From the NCBI RefSeq assembly GCF_014851395.1, contig NW_024041151.1, positions 27,845,832 through 27,909,831 of the forward strand: a DNA stretch of 64,000 nt. Reading direction: 5' to 3'. The translations under genes were made by a program, and so were the position numbers. The stretch is from Micropterus salmoides. Its lineage: Eukaryota; Chordata; Actinopteri; Centrarchiformes; Centrarchidae. Numbering within the stretch: position 1 is the stretch's first letter; each line of letters opens with the position of its first letter. Of this stretch, positions 11,221 to 23,931 are shown piece after piece. The notes under the pieces are model-generated. The model searched no databases. It had not been told where the DNA came from and saw only the letters and a program-made list of their open reading frames with translations.

Positions 11221-13019
11221 ATCTCTGTGGTGGAGGAAGAATAAGCGGCGCAGGCGATTCCTTTGACAAACACCCTCGTCTCTCCACACAGGCCCATGTG
11301 AAGCCGAGCCAACTGTGGCTTAGATCTCTACACACCATCACAACCAGAGGAACAAAAGGAAACTCAAAAAAAAAAAAAAAATTCTGTGGGCAAACTGGTT
11401 GGAAGCTAAAAAGCAGCAGAGTTAGCAAAACTTTTATAAAGACTAAGTGAGAACAATTCAGATGAAGGCGCAGAGCCAAAGGCTGGCTGGAAACAAGATG
11501 TAAGCAGAATGGGGAAAAAAAGGGAAACGGGGTTTATTGAAGTAGTACTGATTTAATAGTGACATGATTGTGGAGTAATGACTGGAATGTTTCATGTTTT
11601 CAGTAGCTGGAAGTTAGCACAACTGTTGCAGTTCAAATGTGAATTAGTGTCATTATTTATGTTCAGGTTTTGCTTATGTTTCAGATGCTTCGCTGTGTTT
11701 TAAACGTTAAAATTAGGACCAATTTTAACGTCATTCCAGGAAAGTTTTCAATGATGTTCTGATGTGATGTAAAACACTTATTGGGGTTTCTATAGCAACC
11801 CAGGGGTAGTGGCTAGCCAGTATTTGTTTGACTCAATATATTTTCATGGAAAGATGTGTCCTGTCTTCCTGTAACTCAGTGGTCTGTAGGAGTAGCCACA
11901 TATACCTGCGATAATAGCAACTGAAATTACACTGAAATTACATTAAATAAACCAAATTGACATTTTGAGAGTGCGTCATTGAAAAATACGAGTTGAAAAT
12001 ATTTTAAAGTACTCCCTTGTAGAAAACATCTGCATCCCTCCTTATGTTTCCATGGGGTTGTTGCTGGATTCCCCCTGAACAGACTCAGTAAACGCAACCA
12101 CAAATAAGTCAGACAGAAAGACAGGTGGACAGCGAGGCAGTGGGACAGACAGGCAGTGTTTCACATGAGTTTTTTTGCCAAACTGAGTCTCTGGGTAGAT
12201 TTCTGTTTGACAATTCAATTAAGGCTTCTCTCTCTCTGCGGAGGTTTCTGTGTTTGTTGGCTGTATAAAACTCTATCTCATAGACACCTGCCAGCTTCGA
12301 GCTAATGCAAGCAGAGGGACGAGTGAGCTTAATCATACAGAAAGAGAGAGAATGAGAGAGACAGACTTAGGAGCAGAGAGATTTTTAAAACTGGAGAAAG
12401 TCCAGTGGGTTAGAGGAGGAGAAGCGAAACGGTTTCTCAACAAGTGCAGAGGAGCCTAAAAAGCAAGTCAGGAAACAGTTGTGCTGTGTTGAACAAGCTC
12501 AGAGAATTGTACCTTGACATCTGCTTTTAATTAGCGGGGAAAATAAAAAACAGCACTCCTTCTTGTTTTCCTCCTTTTCCCTCTCTTTTCTTCTATCAGC
12601 AGTGGCAAAGTGGCTAATTCCTCCCTCCATCCCTCCTTCTATAAACACAAAAAAACAAGTGGATCCTCCCTGTTTCCTGTCTCTTCCACCCCTCCCTAAC
12701 TGATGACGATGCAGAAAAAAAGGAACAAACTTTAAACTTCACATTTGGCCTTTGTTGTCTCCTTGCAGCATTCCCATAATGCTGCAGCATAATTGGCAGG
12801 CATCGCTCTTTTCCTTTTTTACACACACCACTATGCGCCTGCTGGCCGCATAGTTTCACTCTGGGTGTGGGATTTGGGTCACTTAGTTGCTGGGTGGTGC
12901 TTAAAATCTGTGATGAATAAACCTGTGCCATAGAGCAATCAAAATTAGAATACTTCAAGTACACATGTTCGCTTTTTTCCCCGAGAGATTGATAAGAAGA
13001 TCCGTACTACTCTCACAGC

Positions 13020-13330
13020 TTTATGTCAGATAAAGAGCTATAGCCAAAAAACGTTGCGCTTAGCTTAGCATAAAGACAGGCAAAAAGGGGGAAACAGCTA
13101 GCTTAGCATTCTCCAAAGCTCAAAAACACACTCATCAGCAGCTCTGAAGCTCACTAAATAACATGTTGTATATTATTTTTTTAATCTGTCCACAGACAGA
13201 AGTGTAAAATTGACAGGTTGTGGTTTTACGGAGAAAATATTTGGTAGAACTGTTTCTCTCTCCCAGTGAAGGTGAGTCGCCAGGAAGTTACTGCCCCTGA
13301 CCGCAGGTTGCCAAGAAATAGATGTGTTTA
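13020..13330 (+). repeat. dispersed teleost repeat (GCTTAGCATAAAGACAGG type)
   Basis: GCTTAGCTTAGCATAAAGAC, GGGGGAAACAGCTAGCTTAG, GACAGGTTGTGGTTTTACGG and a CCAGGAAGTTACTGCCCC block with CAAGAAATA occur in the order of a common teleost repeat. Confidence 0.6.
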
Positions 13331-15257
13331 CCATTTATGAAGAGACAAACATGTGCACGCAGGGTAGAAAGGTCAGATCACTGCCCCAAAGTCAGGATAG
13401 CTTGGACATTTTCAGGAGAAATAAAGCTACCAGTATAACTGCTTTTTAGGTATTTGTTTGTGGTCTTTGTATTTCCAAACTTTTTTTTTTTAGCATATGC
13501 CACACCCTGATAGACATCTGTGGGCGGTATGATAGCTAACATGGAATTCCAGTGAAGCCGCTAGTAGCAATGATAGCACTAACTGAGACTATACACAAAA
13601 TTAGTTCTTCAGGTAGTGACAACTGAACTGTCCCTGTCACAGGTTGTGTCTCCGTCTCTCCTGTCCAGCCATATTCCTAATTCCCCATTCATTGCCATTT
13701 TCCATCCATCCACCAGATGCCCTTAGACTTTCCGTTTCACCTGACTGCCCACCCATCTTTAGACTGCTCCCACTTCCCTCATCTGCTCTGCAGTTGCATG
13801 TCCTTCCCCCGCCCACATTTCAGTTCATTCCCTCCCAGACCACCAAAGTTGCCATGTATCTCATTCTACTGCTTTCTAGCCAGAACCTGCACCTGACCCT
13901 GCATCTGTGCCTGAACCTGAACCCACCCCTGCCTACCTATACCTGCCCATAAGCCTTCATTTTTCACTGAATCACTAAATTAAGCATGTCCTATTTGGGC
14001 CCACTTCCTTGTTGCCTCGCACCAGAGACGTTTTATAGAAGTGACAAGCTACTCAATCACATCCTCAGTACAACTCGATGGGGAAAGCCCGTAACGGCCG
14101 TAACGGTTTTCCCGCCCCTCCCGCTAGAAAGCCAATCGTCTGCTTTTAACAGTCAAAACGGGAAACATATTTCAGCCAATCGTGTGGTTCCACTGACGTA
14201 AGGGTAGGGCTGGGCAATGTAGCCAAAAATGTTATCACGATAAAAACATTTCATATCATTCGATATTGATAATTATCACGATATATATCAAATAATTATT
14301 TCTTTCAAGTTTAAAGGCTGATTTTTGATCCTGAGTGAAAATTATCATTATTATTTTATTGCCCAGCCCTACATAAGGTTCTGTTTTACTTCTGTGCACG
14401 CTTCTTAAACCTTATTTTGGGCGATTTTAATTAGATTTTACTAATGATTCTATTCATGTAGTTTTTATGTCCCGGTGACCAGTAAAAGTGCAGTTCTGGC
14501 TCTCTCCTCATTCATTCAGATAGTAGCCTGGTCTTGTTAGTCCAAAATAGCTGCCCGGAGGCGTTGCCAAGATGGCTGCCCTGTGGCATGACTTGCCTAT
14601 GAGGACTTTGCTCTCACTCACCAGCTGTGACGGTCCCAAACCATCAACAGGCAGCACAGGTTAAAAGCACAGCAGCACAAATGTAATCTAATGTTAGCAT
14701 ATAAAGTAAAATTAGCATACACTGTCTGAACTTTCTGTGGTTTGACTGCTGCAACGGTTAAGAGCACAGGGAGGGAGGTTCCTCATTCTGGATGGTCTAG
14801 TAACAATGTCAGCATGTATGAAAATCTTTTGCTCAAAATATACCAGACACTCGATTTATCCCAGAAGTATTATGTTAGTGCAAAGCTCATCAGAAGTCCC
14901 GCTCCGCATCTCATCCATCCAGATCTTCAGCCTATGCTCTTCACCACCACCACCGGTGTCTACTCCTATACCCCTGATTCCTGTCCAAAAATACTACGAT
15001 GGAGTAATTTCAAGGTTTGCAGAAGTCCTCATATGTCCTCCCATTTCAATGTTAATGAAACTCAACTTTGAACAGTGTGTCGGTGCTTGTCACGTATGTA
15101 TTGTTGATAATGAACGCTAACAGCCCTGAAAGCAGCAGGTTTACCTGGGGCCTCTAATGAAACGTTTGCGTGAGACTTTAAGGTTAAATTTGTCACACTG
15201 ACACTCTTCATCTTGAATCACACCTTTATCTGATTTCATTAACACTAAAAACAACCT
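13331..15257. other. no gene; contains one MITE
   Basis: 13640-13950 is C-rich with repeated ACCTGAACCTGA-like units. 14085-14110 has a GTAACGGCCGTAACGG palindrome-like motif. The MITE at 14205 is listed separately. Frames at 14742-15120 show no recognisable protein. Confidence 0.45.
14205..14371. mobile_element. hAT-type MITE, 167 bp
   Basis: Perfect 14-bp inverted ends TAGGGCTGGGCAAT / ATTGCCCAGCCCTA. Flanking octamers CGTAAGGG and CATAAGGT match at 6 of 8, consistent with an aged 8-bp target duplication. Interior is AT-rich with repeated ATCACGATA motifs. A common teleost MITE type. Confidence 0.82.
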
Positions 15258-15415
15258 CTCCTTCTTGTACTCCTCCCCTCTCCTTTCTTCTCCTCCCTCC
15301 CTCACCTCTCTGCCTCACTCCTCGCTGCTCCTCCCCCTCCTTCTCCCTTCATCTCCCCCTCTCTTTACTTTCTTTCTTCTTCCCTTTTATCTTCCGCCTC
15401 TCCGCGCTCTTTCAT
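15258..15415. repeat. pyrimidine tract (TCCTCC/CTTCT), ~155 bp
   Basis: Nearly uninterrupted C/T on plus. Confidence 0.9.
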
Positions 15416-15419
15416 GGCG

Positions 15420-15560
15420 TCCTGTCGTCAAGTGTAAACATGACTGAGCGCCGAGCCAGAGGGGTTCGACTCCTATCAGCTCTTCCCCTGCTCTCGTCCT
15501 CCAGTCACGCCCCTCCTGCTGATACCGCTGAGGAAGCGACGAGATGCGCTCCAAAATAAG
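15420..15560 (-). promoter_or_regulatory. CpG-richer block next to a pyrimidine tract, possible internal promoter
   Basis: Contains GAGCGCCGAGCCAGAGG, CACGCCCCTCC and several CGs in otherwise CpG-poor intron. On the tcf4 strand it is followed by a purine tract with GATAAAAGGG. Vertebrate TCF4 uses several internal start sites, but no coding exon with a usable donor was seen here. Confidence 0.2.
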
Positions 15561-15879
15561 AAATCAGCTGCTGGAAAATGTGACGACTGCTTTTATGAAA
15601 CAAAAGAGAGACATCTAAAGAGGATCTGGTGCTTATTACAGTAAAAGGAAAGCATTTTTTTTTTAAAACCTTTAATAAAACCTGAAACCTGTTTAAGTTG
15701 ATTTTAGGACACTTTTAATTACTCAAATATAACTACAGGGCAGTTCATCTGTTCTCTGTGCATTCTTTTCCAGCCTCTTTTAGCTCGTAGTTTTGGTTTG
15801 ATATCACATTTACTCTATGGTTTATTTTTAAGAAATAAAGCTCTGGCACACCTGCTGTACACGACCTGCTCATCACCAA

Positions 15880-16035
15880 ACAGCAGACAGCGACAAAGTT
15901 AGCGACTAGCTGGTAAACATAGATGTAGTGTTTAGCAGCTAAAGAGAATAGTCCCTCAGGAGTTGGTGGAAACCAAACCAGAACTAAAAGACAGTGAATA
16001 TTGGACCAGAGGTGAAAATGATTAAAAACCATGCT
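15880..16035 (+). repeat. dispersed teleost repeat, copy 1 (CAGACAGCGACAAAGTTAGC type)
   Basis: CAGACAGCGACAAAGTTAGC, GTTTAGCAGCTAAAGAG, GTTGGTGGAAACCAAACCAG and GACAGTGAATATTGGAC match the second copy at 63185-63585. Confidence 0.6.
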
Positions 16036-17745
16036 GTATATTGTAAATAACATAATGATATAATTGTGTGAGTACTAAAACAATACTAACATATACTACA
16101 ATCAAGAAAAAGCCTCCCTTGCCTCACAGTGGTTTGGTCCACTGCCTGCTCTCTCTTGACGTCACCAACACACACATGTCCGGTGGAGAGTACAAAGTTG
16201 GAATTGCTTCTGTAGTTGTGGAACTCCAGTAACGCACTACATCTAACACGGCGATGAGCCTCTGTGTGTACTGATATTAGGCTAATACTGTCGATCTACT
16301 GTTGCGTTGGGTTTTGCTCAATATGATAAGTGGCAGTTGAATATCTGAGAAAGAGACGTCCACCTGTCCCAGATGAAAGCTAAAATACTGTGTGGAGGAC
16401 GCAAGATAATTTAATAATTAGGCTATAATATGGCAGCAAACCTATGAACATAAGTCATATTTAAACAACTATCGCTTTGTGTTGTTGGCCAGACAAAATG
16501 AGTGAGAAGAAAAAGTGGACTTACGATCATTTATCAGTGCACCAAAATTCCAAGTACAAAAAGTCCCCATATTAAGGCATTTTGGTCACATCTTTATAAC
16601 AATGGGAGCTTTTGAACATACATATCCTATACAAATCCTTCAAAAATAGCTCCCCAACTGATGTGTAAAATAGCTAACATGTTACTACAAAATAACTTCT
16701 TAAAATCTTATTTATACATCTCACATTCATTGCTTTAACCTGCTTTATTTTCTTGTTTTGTCCATATATTATGTCTATTTTGTGGTGTCAAAATTCGGCT
16801 TGATGTATATTAGCTTAAATTTACCCTTTTTTCCCAGTACATTGGTTTGTTTGGTCTGTTTTAGGTTCGTTTACCCCCCGCACTACTTTTTATGCGACCA
16901 AACAGCACATGCCATTACATAAATCATTGTACATCTCTACAACATCCTCTGATGGTTTAAACAGATAACAAAATATTAAGTTTTTCTGGATTGTTTCACC
17001 TCAGACTGAAGCAGGAGTGAGACATTGGGCTGAAAAGTGCAGAGAAATCTGCTGCTGCTGCTGCTGCTGTAGTGGCTACCACAGTCTGACGTGATAAATT
17101 TGGGTGTCGTGAATCTTTGCGGTTGGGATGGGATTAAAAATAGCCGCACATGCACACACACTCGCACACACATGCACCTGTACAGGAAGAGCCCTGTGCA
17201 TTAGTTATGTAGCAGTTGGTTTGTGGCGGTGAGGGGGGAAGTGAGAGCGGGACTCAGGTGAATTCCATCAGCTCAGGTCCAACCCGCTAATAACAGATGA
17301 CCACTGAAACCAACGCAGCACTAGAAGCCATTTACTGAGAAATCAGTCACTTTCTGTGAAGAAAGAAACAACCGGCTCATCTAGAAGTTTCACAGCAGCT
17401 GATTCAGACTGCTTCCTCCTTCACTTCACTTTATTCCTTCTGATACAGACAGTGAGGCATCAAATACTGAATACTGATGCGTTTTTTTTTTGTTATTCTA
17501 ACAAAGAAGTCTCACGCTATTCGCACGTTGGTGAAAAAGACTTGACAGCAGTGTTCCAGACAGCTCACAAATAAGACACTGTGTTTACACCACTGTACTA
17601 TACATTTATTTTAAATAGGTTGGATACTCACAGGTAAAATTCTTGTAACAGGTAAAAAGAAAAAGCTAATCTAACTGAGGGTTAGATGAATTAGATGTGA
17701 GGGCAAACGTAAAATAAACTGTAGAAAGAAAGGACACAAACAAGA
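16036..17745. other. no recognised gene
   Basis: Unique sequence around a (CTG)7 run and a short CACACA cluster (17153-17172). Confidence 0.5.
17049..17069. repeat. (CTG)7 trinucleotide run
   Basis: Seven CTG units on plus, i.e. CAG on the tcf4 sense strand. Confidence 0.97.
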
Positions 17746-17995
17746 CCAAGTGATCTCGGTGAGGCTGTATATGTTAACAAAGCTAATTAGCTTTAAACAC
17801 AAAGTACAACCGAGGCTTTAGTATCTGGTGCAAGTAAAGGGGTCATCAAAGTTATTACAATGCAGGGGGGGAACATGGGTTTCATGGCAATCCATCCTGC
17901 AGTGTTGCTCGAGAAAATCTTAGGAGATCAACAGTTAGTAGGATTCATCATCTAGGAACCATGGATGTCTGTAGCAACATTTTGCACTGGATAAA
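17746..17995 (+). repeat. partial copy of the repeat at 44120-44585
   Basis: AAACACAAAGTACAACCGAG, ATCAAAGTTATTACAATGCA, CATGGCAATCCATCCTGC and TAGTAGGATTCATCATCTAG are family blocks. Continuation is found only after a gap, at 18600. Confidence 0.6.
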
Positions 17996-18599
17996 TCAGG
18001 GCAGATACTGTGTTAACTCACACTACATGTTTTGATCGGCCTTTCTGCATGGCCGAGATCTGCAACTTTTACGCTCACACTGAACAGAAAATGGACGTTT
18101 CCTCAACAAGGCTGACAAGAATAGAGGGAAAGGCAGCGTTACAATTATATTATGAACAGAAAGTAAAAATAAAAAAAGACGGAGCTGCCGATGTGTGGAA
18201 GACAATATGTTCTGCAGCGAGTGCAGTTTTATGACACAGCAGTCCCTCAAGACAACATTTTTAGCTGCAACTTTTAAAATACTACTCCAAAAACATTGAA
18301 CAGGTTGTCTGTGAAGATTCTCAGTCATCCAGGTCATAGGTAAATAAAGGTTAAAACAAGGGCAACTGGACTTGGTTGAAAATACTTTCAAATCAGCTGC
18401 CTTGATTTTAACCTTCCTTGGAAAGCTCACAACATATTATAATAGGTATTTTGCCAGTAGCCATGAGGGAAATCAGACCGTGCAACTGCTGAAACTGCAA
18501 GACAGCTGACCAAAATATCCCAAACCATCTGGCATAAATTTGGTCCGATTCTAAAATTAGTCAGGGGTGACTAATTTGGGCCTAAAATCTGGCCAAATC

Positions 18600-18765
18600 C
18601 AAACAGCGTCTGCAGGGCTTAAGTGGAAACTTTGACCTCACAGTTGCGCTACATGAAAAGCAGATCACAGAAGTCCTGGGATTCAGCCTCTGGGGACCAT
18701 AATTGTCTGTACAAAATGTTATGGCAATCCAAACTAACTAACTGACATTTCCATCCCTACGGCCT
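18600..18765 (+). repeat. partial copy of the repeat at 44120-44585
   Basis: GGATTCAGCCTCTGGGGACC and TTGTCTGTACAAAATGTTAT with GGCAATCCAAA are family blocks. The intervening 18000-18590 contains another repeat fragment (GTGAAGATTCTCAGTCATCC, 18310), which suggests an insertion split the original. Confidence 0.5.
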
Positions 18766-18984
18766 GCTAAAACATTTAGAAATCATTTTAATGAAGTAAG
18801 TCATCATGATACTTGAAACATAACACTGTGTTCTGATGTAGAAAAAATGGACCCGCAAGAGGAAATACCAAAACATGCATCAGGGTAGTTTATCACTGTC
18901 CAAACCATTATTCTTTATGAGCAATACACCATTGTTTGTTACTTTGTCCATCAGTAAATCCTAATATATAATGCCTGAGCAGGT

Positions 18985-19130
18985 AGTGGGTTCAGGGTCT
19001 TGCTCAAGGACACTATGACAGAAAGAAGATGTATGTTGCTGGACACAGTGGGTGATCCAGGGATCAAACTTCTGACCTTCTAGTTACAGAACAGTTTATC
19101 TACCAGCAGGTCACCAGTCACCAGCCTGCC
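18985..19130 (+). repeat. decayed relative of the repeat at 55356-55604
   Basis: GGGTTCAGGGTCTTGCTCAA with GGACACTATGACAG, then GGGATCAAACTTCTGACCTT and a CTACCAGCAGGTCACC end follow the same order with many changes. Confidence 0.5.
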
Positions 19131-19474
19131 ATCTGTACTACAGATGGACAGAGAGGTTTGGGGTTATTGTCCACTTAAAGGAAAAACAGAGCATTTAGAC
19201 TAGTTTCTGCATTCATTTAGATGAGTCTGTTTTTTATATCTGATACCAACGAATACATTAAGACACAGAACATCAAATGAATAAGGCTCACTCTGTGTGG
19301 TTAACAAAGTACTAACACTGCTAATTTTGGCAACACACTCTTTCAACACACACACAGTGATTATAAGCGAGACTGAAACTAATGTGTTTGTGTGTTTCTC
19401 TCTTCCAGTAATTATTTAGAAACCTGTCAACAGAGACATGAACAGGGAGAATCTGCACCTCCTCCTCTCCTGCG

Positions 19475-19850
19475 CTACATGTCATGTTGGTGTCCATAAA
19501 AGTATGTGGTCTTTCTACAAGATGTTGGAACCTGGCGGCATGGATTTGTTTCAGCCGCAAGATTGCTAGTGAGGCCAACAATGATGTTGGCACACAGCCA
19601 GAGTCCCAGTTGATCCCAAAGATGTTGAATGGAGTTGAGGTCAAGGCTCTCTGTAGGCCAGTCAAGTTCTTCCATTCAAACTGGGAATTTCTTTATGGAG
19701 CTGGCTTTGTGCATGTGGTCATTCTCACGTTGAAACAGGAAAGGGCCAAACAATACACTGTGGTCAATGTCATTTTAAGCATTAAGATTTCCCTTCATTT
19801 GAACTAAGGGAGCTGGACCAAACCAGGAAATACAGCTCCAGACCAAAAAT
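19475..19850 (-). pseudogene. Tc1-like transposase fragment (family B), C-terminal half
   Basis: On the minus strand the sequence reads from GGTTTGGTCCAGCTCCC through the C-terminal catalytic region, with MEELDWPTESLDLNSIQHLW matching the Tc1 motif WPxxSPDLNPIEHLWD, here with S for P and Q for E at the catalytic Glu. It ends in CATACTTTTATGGACACC, close to the family's 3' terminus. Frame breaks occur upstream. Inactive remnant of the same family as 710-865. Confidence 0.82.
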
Positions 19851-21634
19851 GCACAGTTGTATGTTATACAGTAATATATAATAATTAATAGTAAGACATA
19901 ATAATTCTTGAGCTGAAAGGATTACCGTGAAACTTTGACTAATAGCCCGGGCTTTTATTTGCTGAAATCACTGAATTGACCCTGCCTTTATTTGGGACAG
20001 ACGTCCATATGGGACAGGCCTTTAATTCCTTTTGCACAAAACGGAAACTACTATGAAACTATTTATTTATTTCAAACAGAATAATACTGGTATGAAAATG
20101 ATCAAATAATATCAAATACACGTCATTCATTTGATCTAGCTCCGACAGACGGCTTATGCACTTTTATTTTGAAGTAACATCAGGACAACAACACGGTGCA
20201 GGATCAGAGAAGTTAGCAGACAGAGCGATGGACTTCACATGACAGGATTCACAACTTGGATTCATTTTTATGAAAAGCTGTTTTGATTCTTTTGATGGGT
20301 GGACCCTTACAGACTAAAGGAATATAAATAGTCAAGGAAGGACACATTCGGGCTTAACGAGCGCACTTAATGAGCGCTTCAAAGGTAACAGCAGTCATCA
20401 TTTTTTTTCCTTTCCTCTCTTGTACCAGGCAGGTTACACGGTAAATCTATAAGAATTAGACTTTGGGGCTTGTTGTTTCCCTTAAATGAACTGAACTATT
20501 GAATTATGGAGAATCTAACCGATCTAATGATATGTTGCATGTCCATACTGACATATTGATCATACCTTTAAACATGAATATTTGTATTAACAATCTGAGC
20601 AGCTTAGAAGCAGCTAAAGCAGGCGAGCCCGGGGGATTAACAGCTACAATACAGCATGTAAATGACATTAGCTTTATCACAACATCTTTAACTTAGTATC
20701 ATGCATTGTTCAATTTACCAGGAACTCACTGGTCTGTAAATTCTGTGTACATTTCCACGTCATGACTTTAATGTCTGGAAAAAAATTGTGACTGTCTCTA
20801 CTTCCTGTTTTCATCAGTTTACTGAACCTGTTGAGTCAAATATTCAAATCCAGAAAACTGCAACATCACGGTGAATGGAAAATTACATTAGGTGCATATA
20901 ATTTTAACTCTTCCTTTTTGTATATATAGTTGTATATATATACATATATATTCCATTCAGTATATTCAGACTTCACTCAATATATTCAAGGTTCATTCCA
21001 TATATTCAGATGGATAAACTTCAGATATATAGATATTATAATATATGGCAATTTTTTACTCTATTCAGTTTGTTATATTTGGTATTTTTCAAATTCTGAG
21101 AAGAATTTAGATAATTACTTATGATTAAATACTGATTAGTTCAGGACGTGTTAGTGCTTATTGAAAGGTGACATACAAAGTCTGATCCCCCCCCCCACCA
21201 CTGTAAAATGCAGATTCCCTGTTTTCTCCCCTGACGAGGTTGTCAGTAACAGCGACCGTTAACACTGGGGAGAGGTTCATCGTGGGACTGCCACCTGGAT
21301 GGCACCTACTATTCTGGAAACAAGGAGTGAGAAGCCGCTAACGAGTTAGCATGTCTGCATGGGTGGAAGGCTGCAGGGACGCACTCAGACACACGCACAC
21401 ACATAGTGAGACATGCACAGACACACAACATACACAAACTAAGAAACACACAGTGGAACACAAACATTCTCTCTGTCTCTCTGCACTTGTTGATTAAATT
21501 TCTGCAGAAGAGTGTGTATACTTTCAGCAGAACGGCCACAAACACTGCATTCAGGGACATTTTAAAAGTCACATTCAAAGAGTAAAAATTCAGGTTTCTA
21601 TATTGTCCTATAACACACAGACCAACATGTCCTC
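19851..21634. other. no gene; probable old repeat and AT-rich DNA
   Basis: 19940-20060 (GCCCGGGCTTTTATTTGC, GGGACAGGCCTTTAATTCCT) looks like part of a teleost interspersed repeat I cannot name. 20920-21060 has several ATATATTCA units. A C10 run lies at about 21187. Confidence 0.45.
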
Positions 21635-22055
21635 ATACCTAAGCAAAGAAATAGGTCAACGTTCAACTGTCCCAAAATGACAAATAAGACCGTTTTCCAA
21701 AATGACATAAACGTCTTTGGAATGTACAACGACATATAACATATATGAAGTGTTGACAAGTACCAGTCCTATGGCAGGTGTACCGGACTTTAAGTACGTT
21801 ACATAAGTCATGTGACTTTTAAAACACGGTAAACATTGTGAAATGGTCGTAGTTTGGTTAGGTTTAGGCAACAAAAACACCTGATTAGATACATAAAACA
21901 CAATTGACTTTCTTTCACACAGGACTCGAACCTCCATCTCCTGAGTGAAAGTCCTGAGTTTACTTGACACATCCATCCAACCACCCTATTACCCTCCTCA
22001 CACCAACTTTAATCTACATCACCTGACTACTTCTGCCACTAGAGATCACAGGCGT
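21635..22055 (-). mobile_element. tRNA-derived SINE-like repeat, copy 1
   Basis: Read on the minus strand it has a tRNA-like head: A-box-like GTGGTTGGATGG, an anticodon-arm-like GGACTTTCACTCAGGAG and a perfect B box GGTTCGAGTCC. A body follows with AAGTCACATGACTTA, GGACTGGTACTTG and TAGGTATGAGGACAT. The second copy (33190-33550) shares all of these blocks in the opposite orientation. Confidence 0.72.
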
Positions 22056-23379
22056 AACAAAAAACATATGTATGGGTCATCATAAGCTACATAATAATCA
22101 ACCAATACAGCTTTTTGTCTAGTGAGGACGGGCTGCACAGACAGATACATTGCAGGTTGAACAGGTGGTTCATTGACTGAAATACTCCACCAGCTGCTGA
22201 CTGTAGTGAAATTCTGAAATCACGTTCTGACCTGTCACTCTTTTTTCAACAAAAAAACTTCACACTCTTAGGAACTCGCCTCATGTTATAAATTCCTCCA
22301 GGATAGACCACCTTGGCTGATAAGGGTGTATTTAAAGGAATACTGAAAAACTATGAAAACACTGACCTCCTGTAGGCTTGGAAGGTGGGTCTGAAAAGTC
22401 ACACAGTTAACAGCTATCACTGCAGCATAAGACACTTTTCTTGCCTGTCCACCCACATTTTTAACAAAATATGGCTAAACAAACACTTTCTGTTGGCAAC
22501 GTTGGGTTACATTATTTATTTATTTATTTATTTTTACTAATGTGGTAGTATTACATTTAAAGTGATGATCGAAATAAATCCCTTTTGTAACACAAACATT
22601 TTTGTGTTAAAATGTATTCATCTGCAACATAATCCTTGCGGGCAACTGCCCACCGTCAAAGTACGTCCACTAAAGAGCGCCATGTCATCGCAGTGTCGGA
22701 TTTGGTGCAATTTGGACACGCGACATGTTCAGAAATACTACACTTTGAATAAGCTACAGTACAGCGCAAGCAAGGGGCTCATATGCTCTGAGGTAAGATT
22801 CCCCGCTTAGCCTCTTCCTTCTCAACCTTTTCAGGATTCCTATACAATGAGTTCTGTACTTCTGTACTGAGACGACAAAGTATTTGTGCGCATTGACTGT
22901 TGTCTTCTCTATTGCCATGCAGGTTTCTTCGATATATGTGTAATGTGCTTGTTGAAACGGAGTTGTAAGAGTTTTATTTTAGAGTTCTAACTTTGTATGA
23001 ACACAAAGTTATTTTTGTTGGTAAGCAAACCTTAATTTTGAAAATGAGGATTTAGAAGGTGAACGTGTGAAAACGACCATTTGTCTGATAAATCTCGATG
23101 CCTCAGCGATTCTTTGTTCTTGTCATATTCTGTATTTGTCTCTTCCTTCAACCTCTATCTCTCTCTTTCCCTATCTAGGTCTCCCACCCCCTCTGTCTCT
23201 GAATAGTTAATCATGATCTGTTTTTGCTTTATTAAGACTAAATGCAGAGAGCAACAGCTCTGGTTTAAATCAGAGGCTGTGACTAAAATCAATAAATAGA
23301 AACCAACCTCATCTCTCTCTCTCTACCCCAAACCCCACCCCATCTCCCTACCCCCTCTGTGTTTGCTGCAAAATTGTAT
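22056..23379. other. no recognised gene
   Basis: An 82-codon frame at 22562-22810 crosses a consensus-like donor (CTGAG|GTAAGA, GT at 22792) but has no recognisable protein similarity. Confidence 0.45.
22511..22535. repeat. (ATTT)n run
   Basis: Six tandem ATTT/TTTA units. Confidence 0.93.
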
Positions 23380-23515
23380 CCCATGTCTTTCACTAACTAC
23401 ATTAGAGAGCAATTACAGCTTAATGGCTGTCGAGATCCATTATCGACATTCATCTAACCTTTAAATATTTCAAGATAATACCGCTTTAATTTGTGAAATT
23501 TAATGGAGACTAAGA
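23380..23515. promoter_or_regulatory. candidate conserved non-coding element
   Basis: Non-repetitive AT-rich block with ACATTAGAGAGCAATTACAG, CCATTATCGACATTCATC and TTTAATTTGTGAAATTTAAT between a simple GA stretch and pyrimidine-rich DNA. TAAT cores and lack of repeats are the only support. Confidence 0.28.
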
Positions 23516-23524
23516 GAGAGAGAG

Positions 23525-23745
23525 AGTTTTCTCTTCTTTTCCCCCAGTGATAACTGTCTCTCTTTCTCTATTTCCACCTTTTACTCTTTTCCTCCCCCTC
23601 TACTTCCTCATTTCCTATCCCAAACCTCCTCCTCTCTTCTATTTTTTTTCTTTCCTCTTCATCCCTCCCTCCTCCTCCTCCTCCCCCTCCTCCTCCCCCC
23701 ACCTGTCCTCCCTCCCTTTTTCCTAATTTTTCTTTTCTTTTACTC
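23525..23745. repeat. pyrimidine tract with (CTC)n core
   Basis: C/T-rich for about 220 bp, with CCTCCTCCTCCTCC near 23670. Confidence 0.88.
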
Positions 23746-23931
23746 ATATATATGAGAAACCATATAAAAACAGATATCAGATAAATTTTCTGATAATAAT
23801 AATAATACCAGGCTCTTCCTCTGCCTGTACTGTCTGTGCTGACAGTGAGGAGACTGTAACCTGAGGTGAAAAGTAGACCACAATAACATTTTTTCTCTTT
23901 CCAATGTTGTTGTTCCTCATTTTGTCTGCAG

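Larger units (their letters stand above)
9710..13019. other. intronic sequence with simple repeats only
   Basis: Apart from the CA clusters at 10510-10806 and the C-run at 11203, this is unique AT-rich DNA with pyrimidine-rich patches (9810-9940, 12565-12640). No coding exon supported. Confidence 0.5.

Noticed and set aside
17049..17069. (CTG)7 in the tcf4 intron as the fish counterpart of the human CTG18.1 repeat
   Set aside because: It reads CAG on the tcf4 sense strand, has only seven units, and the flanks show nothing I can relate to the human locus. Triplet runs this short are common.
18023..18430. 135-codon minus-strand frame
   Set aside because: No domain or family resemblance, overlaps interspersed-repeat sequence (18310-18420), and no splice context.
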